NCBI GenBank assembly: GCA_017473115.1
Contig: JAFUNC010000001.1
Span: 62,001 to 126,000 of the forward strand
Reading direction: 5' to 3'
Origin: Lachnospiraceae bacterium
Lineage (GTDB): Bacteria > Bacillota > Clostridia > Lachnospirales > Lachnospiraceae
Length of the DNA: 64,000 nt
Positions 1-9,321 of this stretch are shown in pieces (position 1 is the stretch's first letter; the number at the start of each line of letters is the position of its first letter). Position numbers and translations under genes: made by a program. Below the pieces are notes generated by a model. The model did not search any database. It was not told where the DNA came from and saw only the letters and a program-made list of their open reading frames with translations.

Positions 1-2251
1 ACTTGTTGAATGCATACTTGGCGAAATCAATCATTTTATCATAAATCTGATTACCCACTTTATCACTGATGCCGTTGCCCACACAACCCGGAATATTCAG
101 TTCTTTGTTACCGTATACAAAATATTCGCGCTCCTTCTCCATAACCGCGGTTTTCTTTTTACTCATGGCACGGCGCACCTCATCGCTTCGGCCAAGGGTA
201 TAGCCACCCAGGTCACGCACAATCTGCATAACCTGTTCCTGGTATACGATACATCCGTAGGTCGGTGCTAAAATAGGCTCCAATTCCGGGCAAAGGTAAG
301 TAATCGCTTCCGGATTATTTTTACCGCCGATATACTGGGGGATAAAATCCATAGGACCGGGACGATACAAAGAAATACCCGCAATAATGTCTTCCAGACT
401 CTGAGGCTTTAACTCTTTCATGAAACTCTTCATGCCGCCGCTTTCCAACTGGAACACACCTTCGCATTTTCCGGTTCCGATGTAGTCGAGAACCTTTTTG
501 TCCGCATAATCAATTTCTTCCATCACAAGATGAATCCCTCTTGTTTTCTCGATGGTACGCTGGGCATTCTGAATTACCGTAAGATTGCGAAGTCCAAGGA
601 AATCCATTTTTAAAAGTCCTAATTCTTCCAGTGTTGTCATGGTGTACTGAGTGGTAATGGCACCGTCACCGCCACGACTTAAAGGCACAAAATCATCTGC
701 CGCACTGGGACAGATCAAAACGCCTGCCGCGTGCATGGACGTATTTCGCGGAAGACCTTCCAAGCGCATACTCATATCAATCAGATGCTGAATCTGTAAG
801 TCGTTCTCATATTTTTCTCTTAGTTCCGGATTCATTTCCAAGGCTTTTTGAATCGTAATATTAAGTTCCTGAGGAATCATTTTGGCAATGCTGTCTGCCA
901 GAGCATAGGGCAAATCCAATACACGTGCCACATCACGGATGGCATTCCTTGCTGCCATAGTACCGAAAGTAACAATCTGTACCACCTTTTCAGCACCGTA
1001 TTTTTTACCAACATAATCAATGACTTCCTGACGTCGTTCCACGCAGAAGTCAATATCAATATCAGGCATGGAGATACGTTCCGGATTTAAGAAACGCTCG
1101 AACAGCAACTGATAATGAATCGGGTCAATATTAGTAATATGCAGACAATAAGATACGATGCTTCCCGCCGCACTGCCTCGGCCCGGACCTACCATAATAT
1201 CATTGGCTTTCGCATAATTGATAAAATCCCATACAATCAGGAAATAATCCACATAACCCATCTGCTCTATTACCTGAAGTTCATACTTCATACGTTCCAT
1301 CAGGGTACCGTCATCATTAGGATAATGTTTCGCAAAACCATCTTCACAAAGTTTATGAAGGTAAGATACGGGAGTATATCCCTCCGGCACCTCATAGTGT
1401 GGTAACTTCGTCTCGTGAAAACGGATTTCCACGTTACAACGCTCCGCAATTTTTACAGTATTATCCAAAGCCTCCTGGGCATAGGGGAACAAAGCCCGCA
1501 TTTCTTCCTCGGACTTCACGTAATACTGACCGCCGTCATAACGCATACGGTCCTCATCGGTAACTTTTTTACCGGTCTGAATACATAATAAGAGGTCGTG
1601 GGCCTCCACATCATCTTCATAAGTGTAATGCACGTCGTTAGTTGCAACCAAAGGGATGTTTAACTCCTTGCTCATCTTCATAAGCGCCGTATTTACGGTA
1701 GCCTGGTCCGCCATGCCGTGGTCCTGTAACTCCAGGAAATAATTGCCCTCGCCAAAGCAATCCAGATACTTTAACGCCTGCTTCTTCGCCTCTTCATAAA
1801 GACCCTTAATGATATAACGCTGCACTTCGCCCGCAAGACAAGCCGACAACGCAATAATGCCTTCGTGGTACTCCCGCAACACTTCCACATCCACACGGGG
1901 CTTATAGTAATATCCTTCCGTAAAACCTTTGGATACAATCTTCATCAGATTCTGATAACCCAAATCGTTTTCGGCAAGCAAAACAAGATGGTAATATCTG
2001 TCCTCACCACCGGTTAATTCCTTATCAAAACGGGAGTTGGGCGCCACATACACCTCACACCCCATAATCGGCTTAATGCCCTGGGCCTTCGCCTCTTTAT
2101 AAAAGTCGATACAGCCGTACATTACACCGTGGTCGGTAATGGCAGCACTGGTCATACCCAGTTCTTTTACCCGTTTGACATATTCTTTTATCTTGTTGGA
2201 ACCGTCCAAAAGACTATATTCCGTATGCACATGCAAATGTGTAAATGCCAT
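1..2251 (-). CDS. dnaE: DNA polymerase III alpha subunit (partial, C-terminus off window)
   Basis: Catalytic subunit of the chromosomal replicase. The frame opens with MAFTHLHVHTEYSLLDG, the PHP-domain metal-site signature at the N-terminus, then shows the polymerase motifs GPGRGSAAGS, LFERFLNPER and PDIDIDF (palm aspartates), followed by LYRPGPM and the finger region. About 750 residues are present and the rest lies beyond the left edge. It is DnaE rather than PolC because the PHP domain is N-terminal and no exonuclease insertion interrupts it. The start at 2251 has an AAAGGAG site just upstream. The gene follows the TIR array with only 48 bp between, so read-through from that array is possible; a 14-bp palindrome lies in the gap. 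Confidence 0.97.
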   Translation of the reverse strand, partial: MAFTHLHVHTEYSLLDGSNKIKEYVKRVKELGMTSAAITDHGVMYGCIDFYKEAKAQGIKPIMGCEVYVAPNSRFDKELTGGEDRYYHLVLLAENDLGYQNLMKIVSKGFTEGYYYKPRVDVEVLREYHEGIIALSACLAGEVQRYIIKGLYEEAKKQALKYLDCFGEGNYFLELQDHGMADQATVNTALMKMSKELNIPLVATNDVHYTYEDDVEAHDLLLCIQTGKKVTDEDRMRYDGGQYYVKSEEEMRALFPYAQEALDNTVKIAERCNVEIRFHETKLPHYEVPEGYTPVSYLHKLCEDGFAKHYPNDDGTLMERMKYELQVIEQMGYVDYFLIVWDFINYAKANDIMVGPGRGSAAGSIVSYCLHITNIDPIHYQLLFERFLNPERISMPDIDIDFCVERRQEVIDYVGKKYGAEKVVQIVTFGTMAARNAIRDVARVLDLPYALADSIAKMIPQELNITIQKALEMNPELREKYENDLQIQHLIDMSMRLEGLPRNTSMHAAGVLICPSAADDFVPLSRGGDGAITTQYTMTTLEELGLLKMDFLGLRNLTVIQNAQRTIEKTRGIHLVMEEIDYADKKVLDYIGTGKCEGVFQLESGGMKSFMKELKPQSLEDIIAGISLYRPGPMDFIPQYIGGKNNPEAITYLCPELEPILAPTYGCIVYQEQVMQIVRDLGGYTLGRSDEVRRAMSKKKTAVMEKEREYFVYGNKELNIPGCVGNGISDKVGNQIYDKMIDFAKYAFNK

Positions 2252-2278
2252 GGCTGTTACTCCTTTGTTTTGTATATT

Positions 2279-2292
2279 AGTACATATGTACT
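2279..2292. promoter_or_regulatory. 14-bp perfect palindrome upstream of dnaE
   Basis: AGTACATATGTACT is a perfect palindrome in the 48-bp gap between the last TIR gene and dnaE. It could be a protein-binding site or part of a promoter for dnaE. It is too AT-rich and short to be a terminator. Function is inferred only from position. Confidence 0.35.
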
Positions 2293-2299
2293 GAACTTC

Positions 2300-3949
2300 T
2301 TACATCTCACTAATAATTTTTATTACTGAAATAATAATAGAAATTATTATGGTGCTCCCAACGACAATCAAGGTAATACCTTGTTCACTCTTAAAAAAAT
2401 CCTTCTTTTTCTCTTTTTCTTTCCGTGCAGCCAGTTGCTCAACAATCGGCAATCTTGCCCGACAATGCTCTGCTCTTTGGTCCGCATCCAGGTATCCAGG
2501 TACAGACTCAAAATATCGGAGCGCCCTTTTGATATCCTCCGGATTGTCAGAATCTATTAACTTAAAATGCTCATTATACTTTTCCCGACGCTTACTGTTA
2601 TCATACTGAGAAAGTTTAATCGTAATCTGCTTATAATAGTTGGGAGCATCCTTATAGCCTTTTAATTTCCGAAATACCGTTTCGCATTTATTATAATCAT
2701 CGTTACTTTGGGCTTGATGAAACAACTCGATTGCTGAATCATAATTTTTTTCAATATCCTCCGGCAAAGCATTATTCAACCTTGTATTTAACATATCAAG
2801 ATAAAAGGTATCTCCCGACTGAATCTTCTCCAACAGATTTTCATCTGTCCCCGGCAAATCCCAGACTTCCATATCCTTGCCTTCAAATATACCCATAAGG
2901 GCGAGTTTTTTGCAGACTCTCGCCTCCATACACTGCGGCTTTACTTTTAAAATATTCTCCGCACACTCGCTTGTCGCAGACCAGTCTCTCGCCTTCATAC
3001 CGGCATACATCTGTCCCATCAGGCCACCGCCTATAAGTCTGTCTTCTTCTGCCGCAATCTCGTTATAAATTTTACAGATACCGCGGAGCATATCCTGCTG
3101 GAAGCCCAGTTCACCCATATTGATTGCCTGCAAATGCTTAAACTCCTCCGGCAACTCATAGGGGTCCATATCTTTGTATGCGGGGATTAAAACTTTCTTC
3201 GCGCCACTCTTAATCATAGCAAGATAACGACTCCACTCGTTCCGCACCCAGATGGCATTGAAATGCTCTTCCTTCGTACCCACCGCAATCATAATCTTTG
3301 CCGACTGCAGGGCTGCATAAATATAGGGCTCGTAAGCGACGCCTATCTTATCATCCAGTGTAACTCTTGAGAAGAAAACTTTATAGCCATCTTTGGTTAA
3401 AAGTTCATAAATGTCTGTAGCAAGAACGCTGTCTAAGGCTCTTCTTCCGTTTTCATCGGTTTCTTTGTAACAGATAAAAATATCAAAGGGTTCTTCTCTC
3501 TTGGAAATCTCAAGTATTTCCTTCTGGATACCGTTAATTTCTTCGGCTTCCGTCCTGTAAATCACAGCCTGTTCTTCGTCAGCGTATTGTATCGCCGCCT
3601 TATAGTTGGCATTGTCAAAAACAGACACCGGCTGCATGCGGTTAATGGTGGGAATTCTTTTTGCTCCTACAGTTTCTTCCACGTATTCAATACCAAACTC
3701 GCATAAAAGTGCCAGCCAGTACATTTCCGCATCCGTGGAATCCTCGTTCAGAATCTCCTCGTATAAAGCCAGCGCCTTGTCAAATTCAAGGTTACGGCGA
3801 TACCCATCCGCCTTCTCATATAGTCCCGCAATTCTCTCACTGTCAGGGCAGGGAAGGGTCTGCTTTGTTCCGCAATACTCACAGGTTATGATTTTTTCTT
3901 TTCCGGCGGGTGTCAGTACGCCACCACACATTTTACATTTATGGTTCAT
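2300..3949 (-). CDS. Zinc-ribbon/TPR/TIR-domain membrane protein, paralogue 1 of 5
   Basis: The 549-residue protein has a zinc ribbon (C5, C8, C23, C26), TPR-like helices around 40-80, a TIR domain at about 154-290 beginning EPFDIFICYK, TPR-like repeats ending in GYKDA and GYLDA motifs, and a C-terminal transmembrane helix at about 523-547. In WVRNEW the Glu at 238 aligns by motif with SARM1 E642, so NAD+ hydrolysis or a related reaction is plausible. The likely topology is a cytosolic protein with a tail anchor. It is the promoter-distal member of five tandem copies and is closest to paralogue 2 (both start MNHKCKMCGG). AAGGAAAA lies before the ATG. The domain call is firm; the cellular role is unknown. 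Confidence 0.88.
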   Translation of the reverse strand: MNHKCKMCGGVLTPAGKEKIITCEYCGTKQTLPCPDSERIAGLYEKADGYRRNLEFDKALALYEEILNEDSTDAEMYWLALLCEFGIEYVEETVGAKRIPTINRMQPVSVFDNANYKAAIQYADEEQAVIYRTEAEEINGIQKEILEISKREEPFDIFICYKETDENGRRALDSVLATDIYELLTKDGYKVFFSRVTLDDKIGVAYEPYIYAALQSAKIMIAVGTKEEHFNAIWVRNEWSRYLAMIKSGAKKVLIPAYKDMDPYELPEEFKHLQAINMGELGFQQDMLRGICKIYNEIAAEEDRLIGGGLMGQMYAGMKARDWSATSECAENILKVKPQCMEARVCKKLALMGIFEGKDMEVWDLPGTDENLLEKIQSGDTFYLDMLNTRLNNALPEDIEKNYDSAIELFHQAQSNDDYNKCETVFRKLKGYKDAPNYYKQITIKLSQYDNSKRREKYNEHFKLIDSDNPEDIKRALRYFESVPGYLDADQRAEHCRARLPIVEQLAARKEKEKKKDFFKSEQGITLIVVGSTIIISIIISVIKIISEM

Positions 3950-3992
3950 CGGTTTTCCTTTTTTGACGTCAATTAAATAAGAACACTTCAGA

Positions 3993-5600
3993 CTACGAAT
4001 TAAGTAACATTAATACTATAAACCCGATAATTATAATCGCTACAACCACCACCGTAATGGGTCCTTTAACCCGGTCCGCCGTCTCTTCTGCGCGCACCAT
4101 TTTCAAGTGCGCTTCACAACGGGCAATGTCTTTGCTTTTTAATAATGATGACTTTGATTCTTTCATTAACTTCAGCGCAGTCTCCACATCTGACACTATC
4201 CTTGATGTGGAGAGTTTTATCATCTCATTATATTCATCTTCCTCACGCTTACGAAGTTCTTCCATGCGTTCCTTAACATGAGTGCACATTTTGGCGGAAT
4301 CACGATATCCCTTAAGACTTCTTAAAATTTCCACACAATCAGTCAATTCTTCGGGAAATTTAGCCTTCTCGTACTTTTCCTTGCAGTCCTGATACAATCT
4401 CTCCGGCCACTCTGGCAATTGCCGTGAAAGCGATTTTTTTAATTCTTTAACCTCTTCCTCAGTCCCTTTTTCTAAGATTTCCAATACAGGTTTCTCAGGT
4501 GGATACGTTGTCCAGACACGATAATCATACCCATCCGAAACATGCATTGCCGCCATTAACTTACCTGTCTCTGCCTGAATGTTTCCGGGATTTTCCCGTA
4601 AAATTTTATCTGCCCAGCGCTCTGCCTCTTCCCATTTTTTATCTTCCAGAAAAAGAATCATACGGTTCACCAAAGGCGCCACGTCAAGCGCAGGGACCTT
4701 CGGAATTTCAGGCGCAATAATCTTTCGGATACCTCTCACCAAATCCTGTTGGTATCCAAGTTCACCCAAATTAACTGCCTGCAAATGCTTAAACTCCTCG
4801 GGCAACGCATAAGGGTCCATATCCTTGTAGGCAGGGATTAAAACCTTCTTCGCGCCGCTTTTAATCAAAGCAAGATAACGGCTCCACTCATTTCTCACCC
4901 AAACCGCATTGTAGTGCTCGGGCTTCGTGCCCACCGCAATCATCACCTTGGAAGACTGCAGGGCCGCATAGATATAAGGCTCATATGCCACACCTAACTT
5001 ATCATCCAGCGTCACTCTTGAGAAGAACACCTTATATCCTTCTTTGGTCAGAAGCTCATAGATATCCGTAGCAAGAACGCTGTCCAAGGTTCTTCTGCCC
5101 TGGCCGTCCCCCTCTTTATAGCAAATGAAAATATCAAAAGGCTCTTCCTTCTTGGAAATCTCAAGAATTCCCTTCTGGATTGCACTGATTTCTTCCGCTT
5201 CCGCCTTATAAATTACCGCCTGTTCTTCCGTGGCATACTTTAATGCCGCCTTATAATTTGCATTGTCAAAAACAGATACCGGCTGCATGCGGTTGATGGT
5301 CGGAATTCTCTTAGCACCTAAGGCTTCTTCCACGTACTCTATACCAAACTCGCATAAAAGTGCCAGCCAGTAGCACTCCGCATCCGTGGAATCCTCGTTC
5401 AGAATCTCCTCATACAATGCCAGTGCCTTGTCAAATTCAAGATTACGGCGATACCCATCTGCCTTCTCATAAAGGCCTGCAATCCTTTCACTGTCGGGAC
5501 AGGGAATGGTCTGCTTTGTACCGCAATATTCACAGGTTATGATTTTCTCGGTTCCGGCGGGTGTAAGCGCACCGCCACACATTTTACATTTATGATTCAT
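3993..5600 (-). CDS. Zinc-ribbon/TPR/TIR-domain membrane protein, paralogue 2 of 5
   Basis: The 535-residue paralogue is nearly identical to paralogue 1 through the zinc ribbon, TPR and TIR region but has a different helical tail. It shows C5/C8/C23/C26, the TIR start EPFDIFICYK, and WVRNEW with the putative catalytic Glu at 238. The second half is charged and helical with one GYRDS repeat, ending in a hydrophobic helix (about 510-533, VVVVAIIIIGFIVLMLL). The gap to paralogue 1 is 43 bp with no visible terminator, so the two are probably cotranscribed. Conserved fronts with diverged tails suggest duplication followed by specialisation of the sensing or partner-binding half. An enzymatic role is inferred, not shown. 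Confidence 0.88.
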   Translation of the reverse strand: MNHKCKMCGGALTPAGTEKIITCEYCGTKQTIPCPDSERIAGLYEKADGYRRNLEFDKALALYEEILNEDSTDAECYWLALLCEFGIEYVEEALGAKRIPTINRMQPVSVFDNANYKAALKYATEEQAVIYKAEAEEISAIQKGILEISKKEEPFDIFICYKEGDGQGRRTLDSVLATDIYELLTKEGYKVFFSRVTLDDKLGVAYEPYIYAALQSSKVMIAVGTKPEHYNAVWVRNEWSRYLALIKSGAKKVLIPAYKDMDPYALPEEFKHLQAVNLGELGYQQDLVRGIRKIIAPEIPKVPALDVAPLVNRMILFLEDKKWEEAERWADKILRENPGNIQAETGKLMAAMHVSDGYDYRVWTTYPPEKPVLEILEKGTEEEVKELKKSLSRQLPEWPERLYQDCKEKYEKAKFPEELTDCVEILRSLKGYRDSAKMCTHVKERMEELRKREEDEYNEMIKLSTSRIVSDVETALKLMKESKSSLLKSKDIARCEAHLKMVRAEETADRVKGPITVVVVAIIIIGFIVLMLLNS

Positions 5601-5651
5601 ATTTTTATCCTTTTAAAATAAAAGACCTTCCATACTTTTTGGTTCGAATCC

Positions 5652-7367
5652 TTAAGAACAACTCTCGATTAAAACAAAGATTCCATAAATAATGATAATG
5701 AATACACTAACACCTAATTTAATCCAAGCAGCGGTTCCGTTGTTCCTACGAAATGACTTGGCTCCATACTGATTCTCTGCCTCTAACCTATGGGCATTTC
5801 GAAAAACGGCATCCTCTGCTTTCTGCTTTTCATACTCAAGCCGTTCCACCTTCGCTTTGCACTGAATGACCCAATCAGCGCAATCCCGGTAATTCCGATG
5901 CTCTTCAAAGAACTTTAGGGCTCTTTTACACATATCAATGTCATCGCGATTCATTAAATCCCGATTGAAATTGTATAAATCCTCCAGTTTCTTCTCTTCG
6001 GCAGTCTTCACTCTCTGCTTACATTCTTCCAGTTTGTCCTTGGAATCCCTGTAATCGCCCAGACTCTCAAATACCTTCTGACACTCCAAAAGAGGCTCCG
6101 GCATAATGGAATTCTCCATCTTCCAAGCCGCATCCTTATAGAGTTGTTCTCTGGCGTCCGCTCCGCCTTCTTCGGATGCCCTTTGCATAAACGTTTTGAG
6201 TTCCGCATCACCGAAACGAAGGATTTTTTTATAATTATCATTTTGTTCAAACAACTGTCCGCAGGTAAGCAAACCTTCTTTGGTACTTACTTTTAAATCC
6301 ACCAACAACTTACCTAAGTAAGCCTGTGCATTCTGAGGTGTCACATTCAGCACTTTTTCAAAGCATTCGTTTGCTCCTTCCCAATCCTGATCCTCTGCAT
6401 ACAAAAATCCACGATCCAACACTGCTGCCGTATTAACGGATACCGCTGCTGTCACCGCATCACTCTTGTCATCCTGCGAAGCCAAAAGTTTGCGAATACC
6501 CGAAATCATATCCTGCTGGAAGCCCAGTTCACCCATATTAATAGCCTGCAAATGCGCGAATTCCATCGGCATATTGTAAGGATCCATATCCTTATAAGCA
6601 GGAATCAAAGTCTTCTTCGCGCCGTTTTTAATCAAAGCAAGGTAACGGCTCCACTCATTCTTTACCCATACCGCTTCAAAATGTTCCGGCTTGGTACCTA
6701 CCGCAATCATTACTTTGGAAGACTGCAATGCTGCGAAAATATAAGGCTCATAAGCCTCACCAAACTTATCGTCCAACGTCACACGGGCATAAAATACCTT
6801 ATAACCTTCTTTCTGCAAAACTTCATACAGGTCTGCCGCCAACACACTGTCCAAGGTTCTTCTGCCGTTTTCGTCGGTTTCTTTATAGCAGATAAAAATA
6901 TCAAACGGCTCTTCTTTCTTGGAAATTTCAAGAATCCCCTTTTGAATTTCGTTTATTTTTTTTGCCTCTTCTTCATATACGCCACGTTGCTTCTCGTCCG
7001 CATATTGCAACGCCTGCTTATAATTTTCATCATCGAAAACAGAGGTGTACTGGGTACGGTTTACCGTAGGCACACGCTTATTACTACCGGGCTCTTCCAC
7101 ATACTCCACGCCATATTTACAAAGCACAACGGACCAGTACGCATCCGCGTCCTCCGGATGTTCACTCGCAATTTCCTCATACAAGGCCTGAGCTTTATCG
7201 AATTCATTATTTTTACGATAATGTTCCGCACGATTGTACAAATTACCCACACGCTCATCATCATACTTGGGCAACGACTGCATCGTACCGCAATATTCGC
7301 ATTCAACAACACTGTCTCCCGGATTGAATTTCAGTGTGGCATCACACATTTTACATTTAAAAACCAT
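5652..7367 (-). CDS. Zinc-ribbon/TPR/TIR-domain membrane protein, paralogue 3 of 5
   Basis: The 571-residue member belongs to the second subgroup (start MVFKCKMCDA). It has the zinc ribbon at C5/C8/C23/C26, TPR-like helices, the TIR domain at about 154-290 with WVKNEW (Glu 238), then TPR-like tail repeats including GDYRDS and RNYRDC, and a C-terminal hydrophobic helix at about 546-566. AAGGGG precedes the ATG. The 134-bp space upstream of this gene is the largest in the array and carries three 23-bp tandem repeats, so an internal promoter here is possible. A long open frame on the opposite strand (6552-7505) is an antisense shadow of this gene. Confidence 0.88.
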   Translation of the reverse strand: MVFKCKMCDATLKFNPGDSVVECEYCGTMQSLPKYDDERVGNLYNRAEHYRKNNEFDKAQALYEEIASEHPEDADAYWSVVLCKYGVEYVEEPGSNKRVPTVNRTQYTSVFDDENYKQALQYADEKQRGVYEEEAKKINEIQKGILEISKKEEPFDIFICYKETDENGRRTLDSVLAADLYEVLQKEGYKVFYARVTLDDKFGEAYEPYIFAALQSSKVMIAVGTKPEHFEAVWVKNEWSRYLALIKNGAKKTLIPAYKDMDPYNMPMEFAHLQAINMGELGFQQDMISGIRKLLASQDDKSDAVTAAVSVNTAAVLDRGFLYAEDQDWEGANECFEKVLNVTPQNAQAYLGKLLVDLKVSTKEGLLTCGQLFEQNDNYKKILRFGDAELKTFMQRASEEGGADAREQLYKDAAWKMENSIMPEPLLECQKVFESLGDYRDSKDKLEECKQRVKTAEEKKLEDLYNFNRDLMNRDDIDMCKRALKFFEEHRNYRDCADWVIQCKAKVERLEYEKQKAEDAVFRNAHRLEAENQYGAKSFRRNNGTAAWIKLGVSVFIIIIYGIFVLIESCS

Positions 7368-7432
7368 AACTTATCCCCTTACTGCATTTCTACAATAATG
7401 CCATTTACTGCTGCATTTAAACTTCTTTTATC

Positions 7433-7501
7433 TTTTTGCAATATGCTCTTGCGCCCTTTTGCAATATACTCTTTCACATTTTTACAATACACTCTTGCAC
7501 C
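7433..7501. repeat. Three 23-bp tandem repeats between TIR genes 4 and 3
   Basis: Three imperfect units lie head to tail at 7433-7455, 7456-7478 and 7479-7501. They share a core that reads TTGCAATATACTCTT or a close variant on the plus strand. The array begins directly after the stop codon of TIR gene 4 and lies upstream of TIR gene 3. The exact 23-bp period, close to two helical turns, would suit cooperative protein binding; simple slippage expansion is the alternative. Confidence 0.75.
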
Positions 7502-9232
7502 TTAAACATAGGCCGATGCCACCATAACAACCAACATTACCACAACGATTAAAATAGCCGCTCCTACTGCTATGTAAGGAATCACCGTAGCCTTCTTTTC
7601 AAAGGAATCTATCATATCTTCCATGGAAGCCCCTCCGGACGCTTTCATATTCCGGTTTCGGGCAGCATTCCTTTTCCGTGCCTCGCGAAATACTCCACCC
7701 TCTCTGACATACTTCTTATCTACCCATTCCCTTAACTCTTTTACCTTTTCGTCTGCATCCCGATATCCGGGCACGCTTTTAAAATATCTAAGGGCCGCTT
7801 CCAATTCTTCCAAATCATCCTCATAAGTAAGGTTACAATAGCGCTGATACTTCTCATACTCTCTCTTGTCCACAACCTCTACGGCTCTCTGACGACATTT
7901 CTCAGCCATCTCCTTAGAATCCTTGTAGTCACCGAGACGTTCAAACTTCTCCGCGCATTTTAAAAGGGCATCCTCAAAAAGGGTATTCTCATACACGCGG
8001 ACGGTCTGCTCATAAATTGCCTCGCACTCCAATTCCCTGGAACGCTCCAGTGCATCGTTTACAAACAAAATCATCTCCTCATTGCCAAGCATAAGGATTT
8101 TACGATAATTCTCATTGTGTTCAAACGGGGTAGGACACTTCTCCAATTCATTTCTGCCGGTCAGTTTCAAATCAAACAATAACTTACCCAAATATGCTCT
8201 TATATTGGTTTTATCCTCTTTTAAAACCTTATCAAAACATTCTCCTGCCAGAGGCCATTCCTTCTCTTCCAGAGCAAAGAATCCTCTGTCCAAAAGTCCG
8301 TCCACATTGACGTATTCCTCATTTTCGTCTTCTGCAGGTTTCTCTTCCGACTCAAATATTTTACGGATACCGCTAAGCAAATCCTGCTGAAAGCCCAATT
8401 CTCCCAAATGAATTGCCTGCAAATGGGCAAATTCCTTCGGCATATCATAAGGGTTCATATCTTTATATGCCGGAATCAGGGTTTTTTTCGCGCCGTTTTT
8501 AATCAGACCCAGGTAGCGGCTCCATTCGTTCTTCACCCATACCGCCTCAAAGTGTTCCGGTTTGGTACCTACCGAAATCATTACCTTGGATGACTGCAGG
8601 GCCGCAAATATGTAAGGCTCGTACGCCTCGCCAAACTTATCATCCAACGTAATACGCGCAAAAAAGACTTTATATCCCGCTCCCTGTAATGTCTCATATA
8701 ACTCTGCCGCCAACACACTGTCCAAGGTTCTTCTGCCGTCTTCATCGGTTTCTTTATAGCAGATAAAAATATCAAAAGGCTCTTCCTTGCGGGAAATCGC
8801 CAAAATCTCCTTTTGAATTTCATCAATGCGCTTTGCCTCCGCTTCGTACACTGTACGTTGTTCCGGCGTAGCATATTTTACGGCATTTAAATACTCAGCA
8901 TCGTCTAAAATCGTATCGTTCTGGGTGCGATTTACCGTAGGCACGCGTTTTCCGTCCTCTTCCACGTATTCGATACCGTATTTGCAGAGAATAACCGACC
9001 AGTAAAGTTCCGAATCTTCCGGATTCTCTTCCAAAATCTGCTCATAAAGTGCCTGTGCCTTATCAAACTCATTGTTGCGACGATAGTGACTCGCCCTGTC
9101 GTAGAGATTCAACATTCTTTCATCATTAAAACAAGGCAGGGTCTGCTCTGAACCACAGTATTCACAAACCACAACGCGTTCGCCCGTCTTTACCGGCAAC
9201 GCGGCATCACACATTTTACACTTAAAAACCAT
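7502..9232 (-). CDS. Zinc-ribbon/TPR/TIR-domain membrane protein, paralogue 4 of 5
   Basis: The 576-residue member has the same order of parts: zinc ribbon (C5/C8/C23/C26), TPR-like helices, TIR domain starting EPFDIFICYK, WVKNEW with the putative catalytic Glu near 236, helical repeats (GDYKDS, PGYRDA), and a C-terminal transmembrane helix at about 553-573. The frame is open 18 codons further upstream, but the ATG at 9232 is preferred because AGAGGGG sits six bases before it and because the three related proteins all begin MVFKCKMCD. The tail is highly charged. It lies 89 bp downstream of paralogue 5 in the same direction. Confidence 0.88.
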   Translation of the reverse strand: MVFKCKMCDAALPVKTGERVVVCEYCGSEQTLPCFNDERMLNLYDRASHYRRNNEFDKAQALYEQILEENPEDSELYWSVILCKYGIEYVEEDGKRVPTVNRTQNDTILDDAEYLNAVKYATPEQRTVYEAEAKRIDEIQKEILAISRKEEPFDIFICYKETDEDGRRTLDSVLAAELYETLQGAGYKVFFARITLDDKFGEAYEPYIFAALQSSKVMISVGTKPEHFEAVWVKNEWSRYLGLIKNGAKKTLIPAYKDMNPYDMPKEFAHLQAIHLGELGFQQDLLSGIRKIFESEEKPAEDENEEYVNVDGLLDRGFFALEEKEWPLAGECFDKVLKEDKTNIRAYLGKLLFDLKLTGRNELEKCPTPFEHNENYRKILMLGNEEMILFVNDALERSRELECEAIYEQTVRVYENTLFEDALLKCAEKFERLGDYKDSKEMAEKCRQRAVEVVDKREYEKYQRYCNLTYEDDLEELEAALRYFKSVPGYRDADEKVKELREWVDKKYVREGGVFREARKRNAARNRNMKASGGASMEDMIDSFEKKATVIPYIAVGAAILIVVVMLVVMVASAYV

Positions 9233-9321
9233 AAAATACCCCTCTTTTACTTCCGGCTTTGCATTTTCAAACCGGTTGCCGCCCAACTTGCATCTCGTCT
9301 TTAAATCATTTGCCGGTCAGC

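Noticed and set aside
848..1405. Small frames on the plus strand across the dnaE region
   Set aside because: They are antisense to clear DnaE polymerase motifs and lack start signals.
7433..7501. CRISPR array
   Set aside because: The three units are contiguous with no spacers, and no cas gene is present.
6552..7505. A 317-codon open frame on the plus strand opposite TIR gene 3
   Set aside because: It lies wholly antisense to a well-supported zinc-ribbon/TIR gene, has no ribosome site, and its product is a low-complexity string of Ile, Leu, Arg and His typical of shadow frames.
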